Assembly (NCBI GenBank): GCA_030827135.1
Contig: JAURFE010000003.1
Coordinates: 76,923-140,922 of the forward strand
Direction of reading: 5' to 3'
DNA length: 64,000 nucleotides
Source of the DNA: Vicinamibacterales bacterium
Lineage (GTDB): Bacteria; Acidobacteriota; Vicinamibacteria; Vicinamibacterales; SCN-69-37
Shown here piece after piece: positions 26,111 through 34,256 of this stretch; position 1 is the first letter of the stretch; each line of letters opens with the position of its first letter. The notes beneath the pieces were generated by a model. The model had not been told where the DNA came from. It worked only from the letters and a program-made list of their open reading frames with translations, and made no database searches. Both the position numbers and the translations under genes were made by a program.

Positions 26111-27433
26111 TTACCTGCTGACGCCCGCGCCGGCGCCTGTCATGTAGTCAACCGCCAGATGGGCCAGCGCGCGCACGCCGGTGGGCAGGGCCTTCTCGTC
26201 CACCACGAACAGCGGCGAGTGATTCTGCGGTGCCTTGCCGACCTGGGCAGGGGGCGTGATGCCCAGAAACACGAACAGCCCAGGAGCCTGACGCTGGAAA
26301 TACGTGAAGTCTTCGGCACCGGTGATGAGTTCCGACTGCTTCACCGCGCCCGGCGCCACCCGCTCAAGCGTGGGCAGCATGCGCGCCGTCAACGCCGGAT
26401 GATTCACGGTGACCGGATACCCCTTGGTGATCGTCACCTGCGCCGTGGTGCCCGCGGCCTCCGCCACGTTTTCGGCAATGCGGGTCACCTTCGCATGAAT
26501 GTCCGCCTGCATCCCATCATCAAACGTCCGGATGGTGCCGACCAGCCGCGCGCTGTCAGGAATGATGTTGTTCCGCACGCCGGCCTGAAACTGCCCCACG
26601 GTCACGATGGCGGGCAGTGCGGTGATATCCACCCCGCGACTCACGATCGTCTGGAGCGCCACGACGATCTGGGAGCCGACGACGATGGGATCGATGCCGC
26701 GCCAGGGGGTGGCGCCGTGCGTCTGGCGTCCGCGGACGGTGATGCTGAACTGATCGGAAGCGGCCATGAACGGCCCGCTTCGATAGGTGAGGGACCCGGT
26801 GGGAATGTTCGCAAAGACGTGAAGGCCGAACACGGCGTCCACGCCCTTCATGACGCCCGCGGTGACCATCGCCTCGGCACCGGCCGGCGTTTCTCCTGCG
26901 GGCGCACCTTCTTCGGCGGGCTGGAAGATGAACTTCACACTGCCGGGCAGACGGTCCTTCATCTCGGAGAGCACTTTTGCCGCCGTGAGCAGCATCGCGA
27001 CGTGGGTGTCGTGTCCACAGGCGTGCATGACGCCGACGGTGTTCCCTTCGTATTCGCCTGTCGCCTTGCTGGCAAACGGCACGTCGGTCTCTTCGCGCAC
27101 CGGCAGGCCGTCCATGTCGGCTCTGAGCGCGACCATCGGACCTGGCCGTCCGCCCGTCAGCACAGCGACCACGCCGTGGCGGGCCACGCCGGTCTGTGGC
27201 TCAAGTCCGAAGCTGCGAAGTTTCTCGGCCACGAACTTCGCCGTCTCGACCTCACGATTCGACAATTCGGGGTGCTGGTGCAGGTGGCGTCGCCATTCGA
27301 GCAGGAGCGGCTCGGAGGCCGCGATGCGTTTGTCGAGGTCGGCCAGCAGGGCCGGGGGTGCCTGCGCACCGGCGGCTGCCGTGACAGACGAGAGGATCAG
27401 TACGCCGAGCGCCACACCACGTCGAATGTTCAT
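26111..27433 (-). CDS. Secreted M20 amidohydrolase (hippurate hydrolase-like)
   Basis: 440 residues with a signal peptide (MNIRRGVALGVLILSSVTAAAGAQ, shown by its ends). M20D metal motifs are ALRADMDGLPV (Asp), HACGHDTH (Cys and His ligands), IFQPAEEG (Glu pair), GLHVF and GAEDFTYF. It is probably active in the periplasm on N-acyl amino acids or peptides. It lies 9 nt from the VWA gene and 12 nt from the SDR gene on the same strand. Confidence 0.93.
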   Translation of the reverse strand: MNIRRGVALGVLILSSVTAAAGAQAPPALLADLDKRIAASEPLLLEWRRHLHQHPELSNREVETAKFVAEKLRSFGLEPQTGVARHGVVAVLTGGRPGPMVALRADMDGLPVREETDVPFASKATGEYEGNTVGVMHACGHDTHVAMLLTAAKVLSEMKDRLPGSVKFIFQPAEEGAPAGETPAGAEAMVTAGVMKGVDAVFGLHVFANIPTGSLTYRSGPFMAASDQFSITVRGRQTHGATPWRGIDPIVVGSQIVVALQTIVSRGVDITALPAIVTVGQFQAGVRNNIIPDSARLVGTIRTFDDGMQADIHAKVTRIAENVAEAAGTTAQVTITKGYPVTVNHPALTARMLPTLERVAPGAVKQSELITGAEDFTYFQRQAPGLFVFLGITPPAQVGKAPQNHSPLFVVDEKALPTGVRALAHLAVDYMTGAGAGVSR

Positions 27434-27445
27434 AAGTTCTCCGAA

Positions 27446-28186
27446 TCAGAAGCCGATCTTGCGCATGACCACGCGAGGGAGATGCCGGATAATCAGCATC
27501 ACCAGCCGCCAGATGCCGGGAGTGTAGATGAGAGGCTTTTTGGCGTCCATCGCCCGCACGATGTCGCGCGCGACCTGCAGTGGCTCACCCGCGAATGGGG
27601 GCGGCTTGAGACCGGCCGTCATGCCCGTCTTTACAAAGCCGGGCTTCACGCACAGCACCCAGAGATGCTGTTCCCGGAACTTGTGGTCGAGCGCTTCCAG
27701 GTAGGTTGAGAGTCCGGCTTTGCTCGATCCGTAGATCGCCACAGGCTTTCGACCGCGGTCGCCCGCCACCGATGACACGACCGTCAGCCAACCGCCACCA
27801 CGCGCGAGCAACCGCTTGCGGGCGTGTTCGCAGAACGTGACTGTATTGGCGTAGTTCGCGGTCGTGAGAAGCCGCGTCAGCTCCACGTCCTTCTCGAGCG
27901 CGTCCTGGGTCGCGAACATCGCGGCTGTCACCACGACCGCCTCAAATCCCTCAAGCGCGCGGTCGGCCTCATCGAGGGCGGATGCAAACGTCTCCGGCTT
28001 CTCCAGGTCACAGATGGCGAACGACGCGGGCGTCTGGGAGGGGTGGCGCGCGATGAGGTCGGCCACACTCTTTGCGAGATCGGATTCCGTGCGCCCGAGC
28101 AGGCAGACGCGATCGCCGCGCGCCGCTAGTTGCTGGGCCACGGCGCGGCCGATGCCTGCTGTTCCGCCGAACACGACGACTTTCAT
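27446..28186 (-). CDS. SDR-family oxidoreductase (DprE2-like)
   Basis: 246 residues. Rossmann motif GGTAGIGRAVA (7-17), catalytic Ser (SSVAGDRGRKP) and YGSSKAGL (Tyr-x3-Lys). The C-terminal hydrophobic helix with positive residues (IWRLVMLIIRHLPRVVMRK) suggests membrane association. The pairing with a DprE1-like FAD enzyme (4-nt overlap) matches the two-step epimerisation of polyprenyl-P-ribose in actinobacteria, though other sugar-lipid epimerisations are possible. Confidence 0.85.
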   Translation of the reverse strand: MKVVVFGGTAGIGRAVAQQLAARGDRVCLLGRTESDLAKSVADLIARHPSQTPASFAICDLEKPETFASALDEADRALEGFEAVVVTAAMFATQDALEKDVELTRLLTTANYANTVTFCEHARKRLLARGGGWLTVVSSVAGDRGRKPVAIYGSSKAGLSTYLEALDHKFREQHLWVLCVKPGFVKTGMTAGLKPPPFAGEPLQVARDIVRAMDAKKPLIYTPGIWRLVMLIIRHLPRVVMRKIGF

Positions 28187-29499
28187 GTTTTATCCCCGAA
28201 GAGTCTACGCGACTGTGCACTGCGCAGGCGTCGCTGTGGATCCCACTTCGCCCGGAGCGCTTCAAATGCCGGCAGCCTGGGTTCCATGGCCCTGAAGTGG
28301 TCCGGCCGGGTGAAGCGGTCCTTGGTGAGGTAGATGCGACCACCGGTGGAGACGAGGAACTCGTTCAGGCCATCCACGATGCGCTGGGTGTCCTGCGTGA
28401 CGGCCATATCCACCGCGATTGAGGTGCCTTCGAGTGGAAACGACAACACGCCCTTCCCCTCCGGCCCGCAGTCCTTGATGACACACAACGGCGACGCTGC
28501 GCCGAGTTTCGTCAACCGGTCGAGAAACTCCCGCACGGCCGGTGCGCCGGCGGCTCTCGGGATGACGCACTGGTACTGCGTGAAGCCACGTGACCCGTAG
28601 CCCTTGTTCCAGTCGAGGATGGCATCGAGCGGAAAAAAAAACGTCTCGGGCGACACGGCCTTCGTGACCAGTCGCTGCAGGTGCATCCAGTAATACGCCG
28701 AGTTGAAGAGTCCCGCCGTGATCGGGTTGAGCGCCCAGTTGGGCAGCTCAATGGGCAGGGCCTTGTCGCCTTTCTCCTTTGGCGGCGTAGTCCCGGCCTC
28801 CTCGTGCGTCGCCCAGCGGCCGGCCATCAGCACGCCCCGGCCCATCGACGCCCCGCGGTTCACGCAGTCGATCCAACCCATGGTCATCGGCCACGTCTTC
28901 GCGGCGCGCTCAAGGCTGGTGAGGTACGCGTCGATGTCGGGCACCCGTTCGCGCTCCATCCATATCCACTGGGACGGCACCGCGTGAAGGACAAACTCCA
29001 CCTCAAGAATGTGGCCGAGGAGGCCCATGCCGCCGATGCTGCCGTAGAACAGGTCCGCATGCATCGTCGCGTCGCACGACACGATGGAGTTGTCGGCCAG
29101 GCGGATGCGGAGGGACCGCACGTGCCGCCCGAAACAGCCTTCGACGTGATGGTTCTTTCCGTGGACGTCGCTGGCGACCATGCCGCCGAGCGTCACGTAC
29201 TTGGTGCCCGGCACCACCGGCGGGAACCACCCCCGCGGCAGCATCAGGCGGATGAGATCGACGAGGCTGAGTCCGGCCTCCGCGCGCATGATGCCGGTGG
29301 CAGGGTCGAATGCGAGGATGCGGGTGGCGAGCTTCGATCCGGCGACCCGATCGCCGGGTGTGGCTGGAAGTGAGGAGTCGCCATAGGAGCGACCAAGACC
29401 GCGCGTCAGTGCGGCGCCTTCGGTCAGGCGTTCGAGATCTTCGTCGAGGACTTCGGTCCCCGGTTCCGGCAGCCGGCCCCACCCTGCCAGCGTGGACAT
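28183..29499 (-). CDS. FAD-binding oxidase (DprE1-like)
   Basis: About 438 residues from ATG 29499 (MSTLAGWGRLP). The PCMH-type FAD domain shows RGLGRSYGDSSL, VVPGTKYVTLGGMVASDVHGKNHH (given in part) and GGMGLLGHI. These match decaprenylphosphoryl-ribose oxidase and related D-arabinono-lactone oxidase family members. The C-terminus has RIYLTKDRFTRPDHF. It would oxidise the 2'-OH of a polyprenyl-linked sugar for its SDR partner. ATG lies 1 nt after the stop of the upstream gene (TGACATG), so the three genes are one operon. Confidence 0.85.
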   Translation of the reverse strand: MSTLAGWGRLPEPGTEVLDEDLERLTEGAALTRGLGRSYGDSSLPATPGDRVAGSKLATRILAFDPATGIMRAEAGLSLVDLIRLMLPRGWFPPVVPGTKYVTLGGMVASDVHGKNHHVEGCFGRHVRSLRIRLADNSIVSCDATMHADLFYGSIGGMGLLGHILEVEFVLHAVPSQWIWMERERVPDIDAYLTSLERAAKTWPMTMGWIDCVNRGASMGRGVLMAGRWATHEEAGTTPPKEKGDKALPIELPNWALNPITAGLFNSAYYWMHLQRLVTKAVSPETFFFPLDAILDWNKGYGSRGFTQYQCVIPRAAGAPAVREFLDRLTKLGAASPLCVIKDCGPEGKGVLSFPLEGTSIAVDMAVTQDTQRIVDGLNEFLVSTGGRIYLTKDRFTRPDHFRAMEPRLPAFEALRAKWDPQRRLRSAQSRRLFGDKT

Positions 29500-29500
29500 G

Positions 29501-30517
29501 TCAGCCGGCGAATCCACTGCTGGCGATGAGCGCCGCCGCGTCCTTCGGGTGCCGTTTGCACTCAAGCAGCGCGCTGAGCATCAGCGGCGCCACGATCGTC
29601 GCGTCGGACTCAATGACGAACATCGGCGTGTCTTCCGTCAGTTTGTCCCACGTGATCTTTTCGTTCGGCGTCGCACCGGAGTACGAGCCGTACGACGTGG
29701 TGGAGTCCGAAATCTGACAGAAATACGCCCACGGCTTCGCCGCTGCCTCCATGTCGTACTTGAGCGACGGCACGACACAAATCGGAAAGTCACCTGCGAT
29801 GCCGCCACCGATCTGGAAGAAGCCGACGCCCGGTCCCTCGGAGAGCTGCTGGTACTGGTCGTAGAACTCGCCCATGTACTCGATGCCCGACTTCGCGATA
29901 CTGGCCGTGCAGTCGCCGACCTTCACGTGCGCGGCGAAGATGTTGCCGAACGTCGAGTCTTCATAGCCGGGCACCACGGTCGGCAGATTCGCCCTGGCGG
30001 CGGCGAGCAGCCACGACTCCTCCGGGTTCCCCTGATAGAGACTCTTGTCGATGGTGGTGATCAGCTCGTAGAAGTACTCGTGCCAGAAGCGCCGCTGTCC
30101 GGACGCGCTGGCGTTTTTCCACATGGGCACGATGTACTTCTCGACGGCGCGGAACGCCTCGTCTTCCGGAATCGAGGTGTCGGTCACACGGCGCATGCGG
30201 TCGTTCAGAATGCGGGTGTCGTCCTGCTTCGTAAAGTAGCGGTATTCGGGGAAGTCCTTGTAGCTGTCGTGCGCGACGAGCCGGAACAATGACTCTTCAA
30301 GGTTCGCGCCGGTCACCGACAGACCGTGAATCAGCCCTTCGCGGATCGCGGGGGCCATCGTGATCCCCAGCTGCGCCGACGACATCGCGCCGGCGACGGC
30401 CCAGAACATTCTGCCGCCCGCCTCGATGTGGCGGTGGTAGGCGAGAAACGCATCCCGCGTCGCCCGCGAGTTGAAATTCTTGTAGTTGCGGAGGATGAAT
30501 TCAGTGATCGGCAGCAT
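29501..30517 (-). CDS. Deoxyhypusine synthase-like protein
   Basis: About 338 residues from ATG 30517 (MLPITEFILRNYKNFNSRA). Family features include AGAMSSAQLG, LSVTGANLEESL, GGGIAGDFPI and SGATPNEKITWDKL. Lys292 in 'WDK' matches the catalytic Lys of eukaryotic DHS, which forms the enzyme-butylamine imine from spermidine. Bacteria lack eIF5A, so members are thought to make homospermidine or modify another target. The neighbours are lipid-sugar epimerase-like genes. Confidence 0.88.
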   Translation of the reverse strand: MLPITEFILRNYKNFNSRATRDAFLAYHRHIEAGGRMFWAVAGAMSSAQLGITMAPAIREGLIHGLSVTGANLEESLFRLVAHDSYKDFPEYRYFTKQDDTRILNDRMRRVTDTSIPEDEAFRAVEKYIVPMWKNASASGQRRFWHEYFYELITTIDKSLYQGNPEESWLLAAARANLPTVVPGYEDSTFGNIFAAHVKVGDCTASIAKSGIEYMGEFYDQYQQLSEGPGVGFFQIGGGIAGDFPICVVPSLKYDMEAAAKPWAYFCQISDSTTSYGSYSGATPNEKITWDKLTEDTPMFVIESDATIVAPLMLSALLECKRHPKDAAALIASSGFAG

Positions 30518-30553
30518 CGACAAACGAGGGTAACACGGGGGCTGAGTCAAGGG

Positions 30554-31528
30554 TCAGCCTGCGAAGGTGGTAAGCGTGGCTTCGGCGCCGTCGCCGAGGC
30601 GCACCGTCTGCCCCAGCGTGGCCACGTCACGGTGCACGTACCCGAGCGCAAGGACGCGCCCCGTGGACGGGCTGACCGCCGCGCTCGTGACGACCCCCAC
30701 CGGCTTGCCCTCTGCGAAGAGCTCTGTGCCCGCGACGGGAACGACGGTCACGGCCGGATCAAAGGTCAGTTGCATCAGGTGCTTCACCACCTTGCCGCCG
30801 CCCCGGTGCAGGATTCGGACGATGACCTCCTGGCCGACGTAGCAGCCTTTGGTCTGGCTGATGGCCCGGTCGAGCAGGCCGGCTTCCAGAGGAATGGTGT
30901 CCGTGGTCATATCCACCCCGAAGAGCGGCCGCGCCGCTTCGATGCGCAGCGCGTCGACGGCAGAAAAGACGTCGGGAGGTTTTTCCGGAGTCGCGATTTC
31001 CTCAGGAAAACTGGCCCCGGAAAAACCTCCCGACGTCTTTTCTGCGGGCATCCACACCTCGAAGGTCGGCAGCGCGGTGTCGTCGGCCCGAATCACCCTG
31101 AAGTCCCCGACAGTCAGGTGGCCGAGCACAGGGAGGGCCTCCACGGCCGTCTCGTCGGCACCGGTCGCCGACGCCATGGCCGCGGCCGCGTCCGGTCCGG
31201 CCACAAGCACGGCGCGGGTGGACGCAGAGATGTCGGTCACACGCACGTCCTCCGAAAAGATCAGCTGATCGAAACGCGCCTGCAGGCCGGCGGCGAGGCC
31301 CGCCGGCACCTCGGCGAGAATGCCGGTCCCGGTCCGCAGCAATCGCAGGTCAGCGATCATCCGCCCCTGGGGCGTCAACCAGGCCGCGTACGCCCCCCGG
31401 CCAACCGCAAGGCCCGCGACGTCATTAGTCACGAGCGCGTGGAGGAACGACGCGGCGTCCGGCCCCTCGAATGCGAGGCGCCCGCGGGTGCTGACGTCGG
31501 TCCACATGGTGCGATACTGGAGCGTCAT
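30554..31528 (-). CDS. ygfZ: YgfZ/GcvT-like folate-binding protein with a palindromic insert
   Basis: 324 residues. The YgfZ signature KGCYVGQEVIVR is present, with LVTNDV and AAWLTPQGRMIADL before it. YgfZ helps to make or repair Fe-S enzymes with folate. Residues about 162-190 (AEKTSGGFSG..EKPPDVFSA) are encoded by a long palindrome and sit where relatives have a short link before 'ALRIEAARP'. An alternative start at 31507 (MWTDVSTRG) is equally good. If 31528 is used, the start codon overlaps that of the divergent hydrolase gene. Confidence 0.88.
   Translation of the reverse strand: MTLQYRTMWTDVSTRGRLAFEGPDAASFLHALVTNDVAGLAVGRGAYAAWLTPQGRMIADLRLLRTGTGILAEVPAGLAAGLQARFDQLIFSEDVRVTDISASTRAVLVAGPDAAAAMASATGADETAVEALPVLGHLTVGDFRVIRADDTALPTFEVWMPAEKTSGGFSGASFPEEIATPEKPPDVFSAVDALRIEAARPLFGVDMTTDTIPLEAGLLDRAISQTKGCYVGQEVIVRILHRGGGKVVKHLMQLTFDPAVTVVPVAGTELFAEGKPVGVVTSAAVSPSTGRVLALGYVHRDVATLGQTVRLGDGAEATLTTFAG
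30960..31045. repeat. GACGTCGGG palindromic element, copy 3 (in ygfZ)
   Basis: Perfect 29-bp arms (30960-30988 and 31017-31045) enclose 28 nt. The core is the same AAAAGACGTCGGGAGGTTTT as copy 2, and it is read in the same frame (EKTSGGF / KPPDVFS), although the host gene is unrelated. Confidence 0.93.
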
Positions 31529-33200
31529 GAAACAGTGGCTGAGTCATTCTAGTCTGGCACTGCTCGTCGTCATCTCGGCGGGCCTCACGACATCGTCGAT
31601 GCACGCACAGAACGCGGCGACCGGCGAAGCGGATTTTACGGTCTTCATCCGGGGACAACGCATTGGCGCCGAGCACTCCTCGGTGACCCTTGGACCGGAC
31701 GGATGGACCATTACCGCCTCGGGTACCTCGGACGCACCACTCAACCTGTCGTTCGACACCTTCATCGCAAAATACGCGACCGACTGGCAGCCCCAGTCGC
31801 TCGAGATCAACGGCCAGATGCGCGGTCAGCCAATGTCGTTGAAGACCACATTTGCGGACAATGAGGCCACGTCCGCCATCGTGCAGACCGGCCAGCAGGG
31901 GACGTTGTCGCACAAGGTGTCAACGGCCACGGTCGCCTTGCCGAACAACTTCTACTCCGCCTACGAAGCGCTCGCGCTGCGATTGCAGAACACGGCGGTC
32001 GGCGGCACCATCCCGGTCTACGTCGCGCCGCAGGCGGAGCTGGCAGTCCGCGTCGAACGCATCACGCCGCGCCGCATAGAAACCCCCACCACCCGCCACG
32101 AATTGCGCCAGTTCGACCTCGTGTTTCCCAACCCTGGCGGGCCCCTGAATGTGGAGGTCTGGATTGATGCCCGCGGCCGCCTGGCGCGACTGACGATTCC
32201 GGTGGCCTCCCTCTCGGTCGTACGGGACGACTTGAGCACGGTCCTGGCACGGCTCGACAGCTACAGTCATCCCAGGGACGAGGAACTCTTCATTCCCGCC
32301 AACGGATTTAATCTGGCGGCCACGATCACCCCGCCGACCGGCCTCGTCGAGAAGGCCCCGGTCGTCATTCTCCTCTCCGGTTCCGGTCCGCAGGACCGCG
32401 ACGAAACGGTGTTCGGCATTCCGATCCTCGGCCAGGTCGCGGGCCGCCTTTCGGACGCCGGCTTTTTCGTCGTGCGGTACGACAAACGCGGCGTCGGCCA
32501 GAGTGGCGGACGGATCGAAAGTACATCGCTCGACGCGTACGCCGAGGACGCCCGCGCGGTGCTCAACTGGGTGCGCCAGCGGCGCGGCATCGACAAAGAC
32601 CGCGTGGCGCTTGTCGGCCACTCCGAGGGCGGCGCTGTTGCGATGCTTCTGGCGGGCCGGGCCCGCGGTGACATCCGCGCGATTGGCCTGCTGGCAGCGC
32701 CAGGCGACACCGGACGCGGCATCACACTCGCCCAGCAACAGCACGCTCTCAATCGCGCGAACGAATCTGAAGACTCGAAGCGCGAGAAGGTCGCCCTTCA
32801 GAACCGCCTGATGGACGCCGTGATGACCGGCAAAGGCTGGGAGACGGTACCGCCCGAGCTCCGGCGTCAGGCAGACACACTGTGGTTCAGGAGCTGGCTG
32901 TCGTACAACCCGGCCGACACCATGCGCCGCACCAACCAGCCGATCTTCATCATTCAGGGCACACTCGACACCCAGATTCCTCCAGCGCAGGCCGACGCGC
33001 TCGAAAAGATGGGCCAGGCGCGAAAGGGAGAAGCCTCCCGCACCGTTCGCAAGGTCCTCGTGCCAGGTGTGAATCACCTGCTGGTCCCGGCGGCTACAGG
33101 CGAGGTGGATGAATATGGATCGCTCCCGGACAAAAACGTCTCTCCGGCGATCACCGACCCGCTGATTGCGTGGCTTCAGGAAGTGCTGAAGAAGAAGTGA
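31527..33200 (+). CDS. Secreted alpha/beta hydrolase with N-terminal beta domain
   Basis: 557 residues: a signal peptide (to about SMHAQN), an N-terminal beta-rich domain (about 30-240, with ADFTVFIRGQRIGAEHSSV), then a serine hydrolase domain. The latter has VILLSGSGPQDRDE (oxyanion region), VRYDKRGVGQSGG, nucleophile elbow GHSEGGAV and a late His in VPGVNHLL. It is probably a periplasmic esterase or peptidase-like hydrolase. ATG 31527 shares bases with the putative start of ygfZ on the other strand. Confidence 0.88.
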   Translation: MKQWLSHSSLALLVVISAGLTTSSMHAQNAATGEADFTVFIRGQRIGAEHSSVTLGPDGWTITASGTSDAPLNLSFDTFIAKYATDWQPQSLEINGQMRGQPMSLKTTFADNEATSAIVQTGQQGTLSHKVSTATVALPNNFYSAYEALALRLQNTAVGGTIPVYVAPQAELAVRVERITPRRIETPTTRHELRQFDLVFPNPGGPLNVEVWIDARGRLARLTIPVASLSVVRDDLSTVLARLDSYSHPRDEELFIPANGFNLAATITPPTGLVEKAPVVILLSGSGPQDRDETVFGIPILGQVAGRLSDAGFFVVRYDKRGVGQSGGRIESTSLDAYAEDARAVLNWVRQRRGIDKDRVALVGHSEGGAVAMLLAGRARGDIRAIGLLAAPGDTGRGITLAQQQHALNRANESEDSKREKVALQNRLMDAVMTGKGWETVPPELRRQADTLWFRSWLSYNPADTMRRTNQPIFIIQGTLDTQIPPAQADALEKMGQARKGEASRTVRKVLVPGVNHLLVPAATGEVDEYGSLPDKNVSPAITDPLIAWLQEVLKKK

Positions 33201-33252
33201 GCCCGGAGCCGCTCGAAAATCGCCTCCGAGCTCAGGTACACTCTCCTGCGAC

Positions 33253-33546
33253 ATGGCCGGATGGATTCTGCAGACACACGACGAAACGCCACGGATCGTA
33301 CGCATTACGTCGGGCGTGATGAAAACGATTGGGCGTGGCGCGCAGGCGGACTTCGTCTTTGACGCGCCGCTGGTGTCACGCCTGCACTGCCGACTGACCG
33401 CCGACGTCACTGGTCAGCTCGTGATGGAAGACCTCGGCAGCACCAACGGCACCTCGGTCAACGGCACCCCCACCGCACGCGCCGTGCTCCGCGCCGGCGA
33501 CATTCTCGGGGTCGGACGCGTGACGTTCACGGTCACCGAAGACTGA
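33253..33546 (+). CDS. FHA-domain protein
   Basis: 97 residues, a single forkhead-associated domain: IGRGAQADFVFDAPLVSRLHCRL (in part), then EDLGSTNGTSVNG. The phosphothreonine-binding Arg, Ser-Arg-x-His and Asn-Gly are conserved. It reads phospho-Thr made by a Ser/Thr kinase, none of which is in this window. It follows the hydrolase gene by 52 nt. Confidence 0.9.
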   Translation: MAGWILQTHDETPRIVRITSGVMKTIGRGAQADFVFDAPLVSRLHCRLTADVTGQLVMEDLGSTNGTSVNGTPTARAVLRAGDILGVGRVTFTVTED

Positions 33547-33554
33547 GTTGGGAG

Positions 33555-33602
33555 CCGCCGGGCTTCAGCCCGGCGGTCATCAGACGGACTAAGGTCCGTC
33601 TG
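33555..33602. repeat. Two adjacent GC-rich hairpins between convergent genes
   Basis: First: CCGCCGGGCT / AGCCCGGCGG with TC at the centre (33555-33576). Second: CAGACGGAC / GTCCGTCTG with a TAAG loop (33581-33602). No T-run follows. They may act as a bidirectional terminator, or they belong to a dispersed repeat class similar to the CTAC family. Confidence 0.6.
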
Positions 33603-33608
33603 CTCCGA

Positions 33609-34247
33609 TTATCTGAGGAACGGGTTACTTCGGCGCTCCTCGCCGATAGTTGTGTCGGGGCCATGCCCTGAGTGCACGACGGTGTCGTCCGGATAGGCGA
33701 ACAACCCGGTCCTGATCGACGCGATCAGCGTGTCGAAGTTGCCGCCGGGCAAGTCCGTGCGGCCGATTGACCCCGCAAACAGCGTATCCCCGACAAACAA
33801 CTCCCGTTCCGGCTGACCCTGACGGCCAATCGCCAGACACACACCTCCCGGACAGTGCCCCGGGGTGTGGGTCACCTCGACCACGAGGTTCCCGAACGCC
33901 AGCTTCTGGCCGGGCGCGTAGAACCGATCCGGCGGCGGCGGCTGCACGGCCTGCAACCCGAACATGCGTGCCTGCTCGGCCGTGCGCTCATACAGAAACA
34001 GGTCGTCCCGGTGCAGCCACACATCCACACCAAGCGCATCTTTGGCAGGACCGACCCCGGTCACGTGGTCGAGGTGCGCATGGGTCAGCAGGATCATCTT
34101 CACCGCCACGCCCTCGCGCTTCACCACGCGCAGCTGTTCCGAGACGTCATCACCCGGATCGATCAGCACGGCTTCCCGCGTGTCTTCACAGGCCACGATG
34201 TATCCGTTTTTGTGGAAGGGCGGCGCGGCGGTCGTCCATATGTGCAT
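33609..34247 (-). CDS. MBL-fold hydrolase (glyoxalase II-like)
   Basis: 212 residues from ATG 34247 (MHIWTTAAPPFHKNGYIV). Metal motif THAHLDHVTG, HTPGHCPGGVCL and the bridging Asp in FVGDTLFAGSIGRTD match the GloB/YcbL-type MBL group. Substrates may be S-lactoylglutathione or other thioesters. A long upstream open extension overlaps the divergent dehydratase gene and is not coding. The two start codons are 9 nt apart. Confidence 0.92.
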   Translation of the reverse strand: MHIWTTAAPPFHKNGYIVACEDTREAVLIDPGDDVSEQLRVVKREGVAVKMILLTHAHLDHVTGVGPAKDALGVDVWLHRDDLFLYERTAEQARMFGLQAVQPPPPDRFYAPGQKLAFGNLVVEVTHTPGHCPGGVCLAIGRQGQPERELFVGDTLFAGSIGRTDLPGGNFDTLIASIRTGLFAYPDDTVVHSGHGPDTTIGEERRSNPFLR

Positions 34248-34256
34248 AATGCGATT

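Noticed and set aside
33555-33602. Double hairpin as an intrinsic terminator
   Set aside because: No T-run follows either hairpin on either strand, so it is listed as a repeat rather than a terminator.
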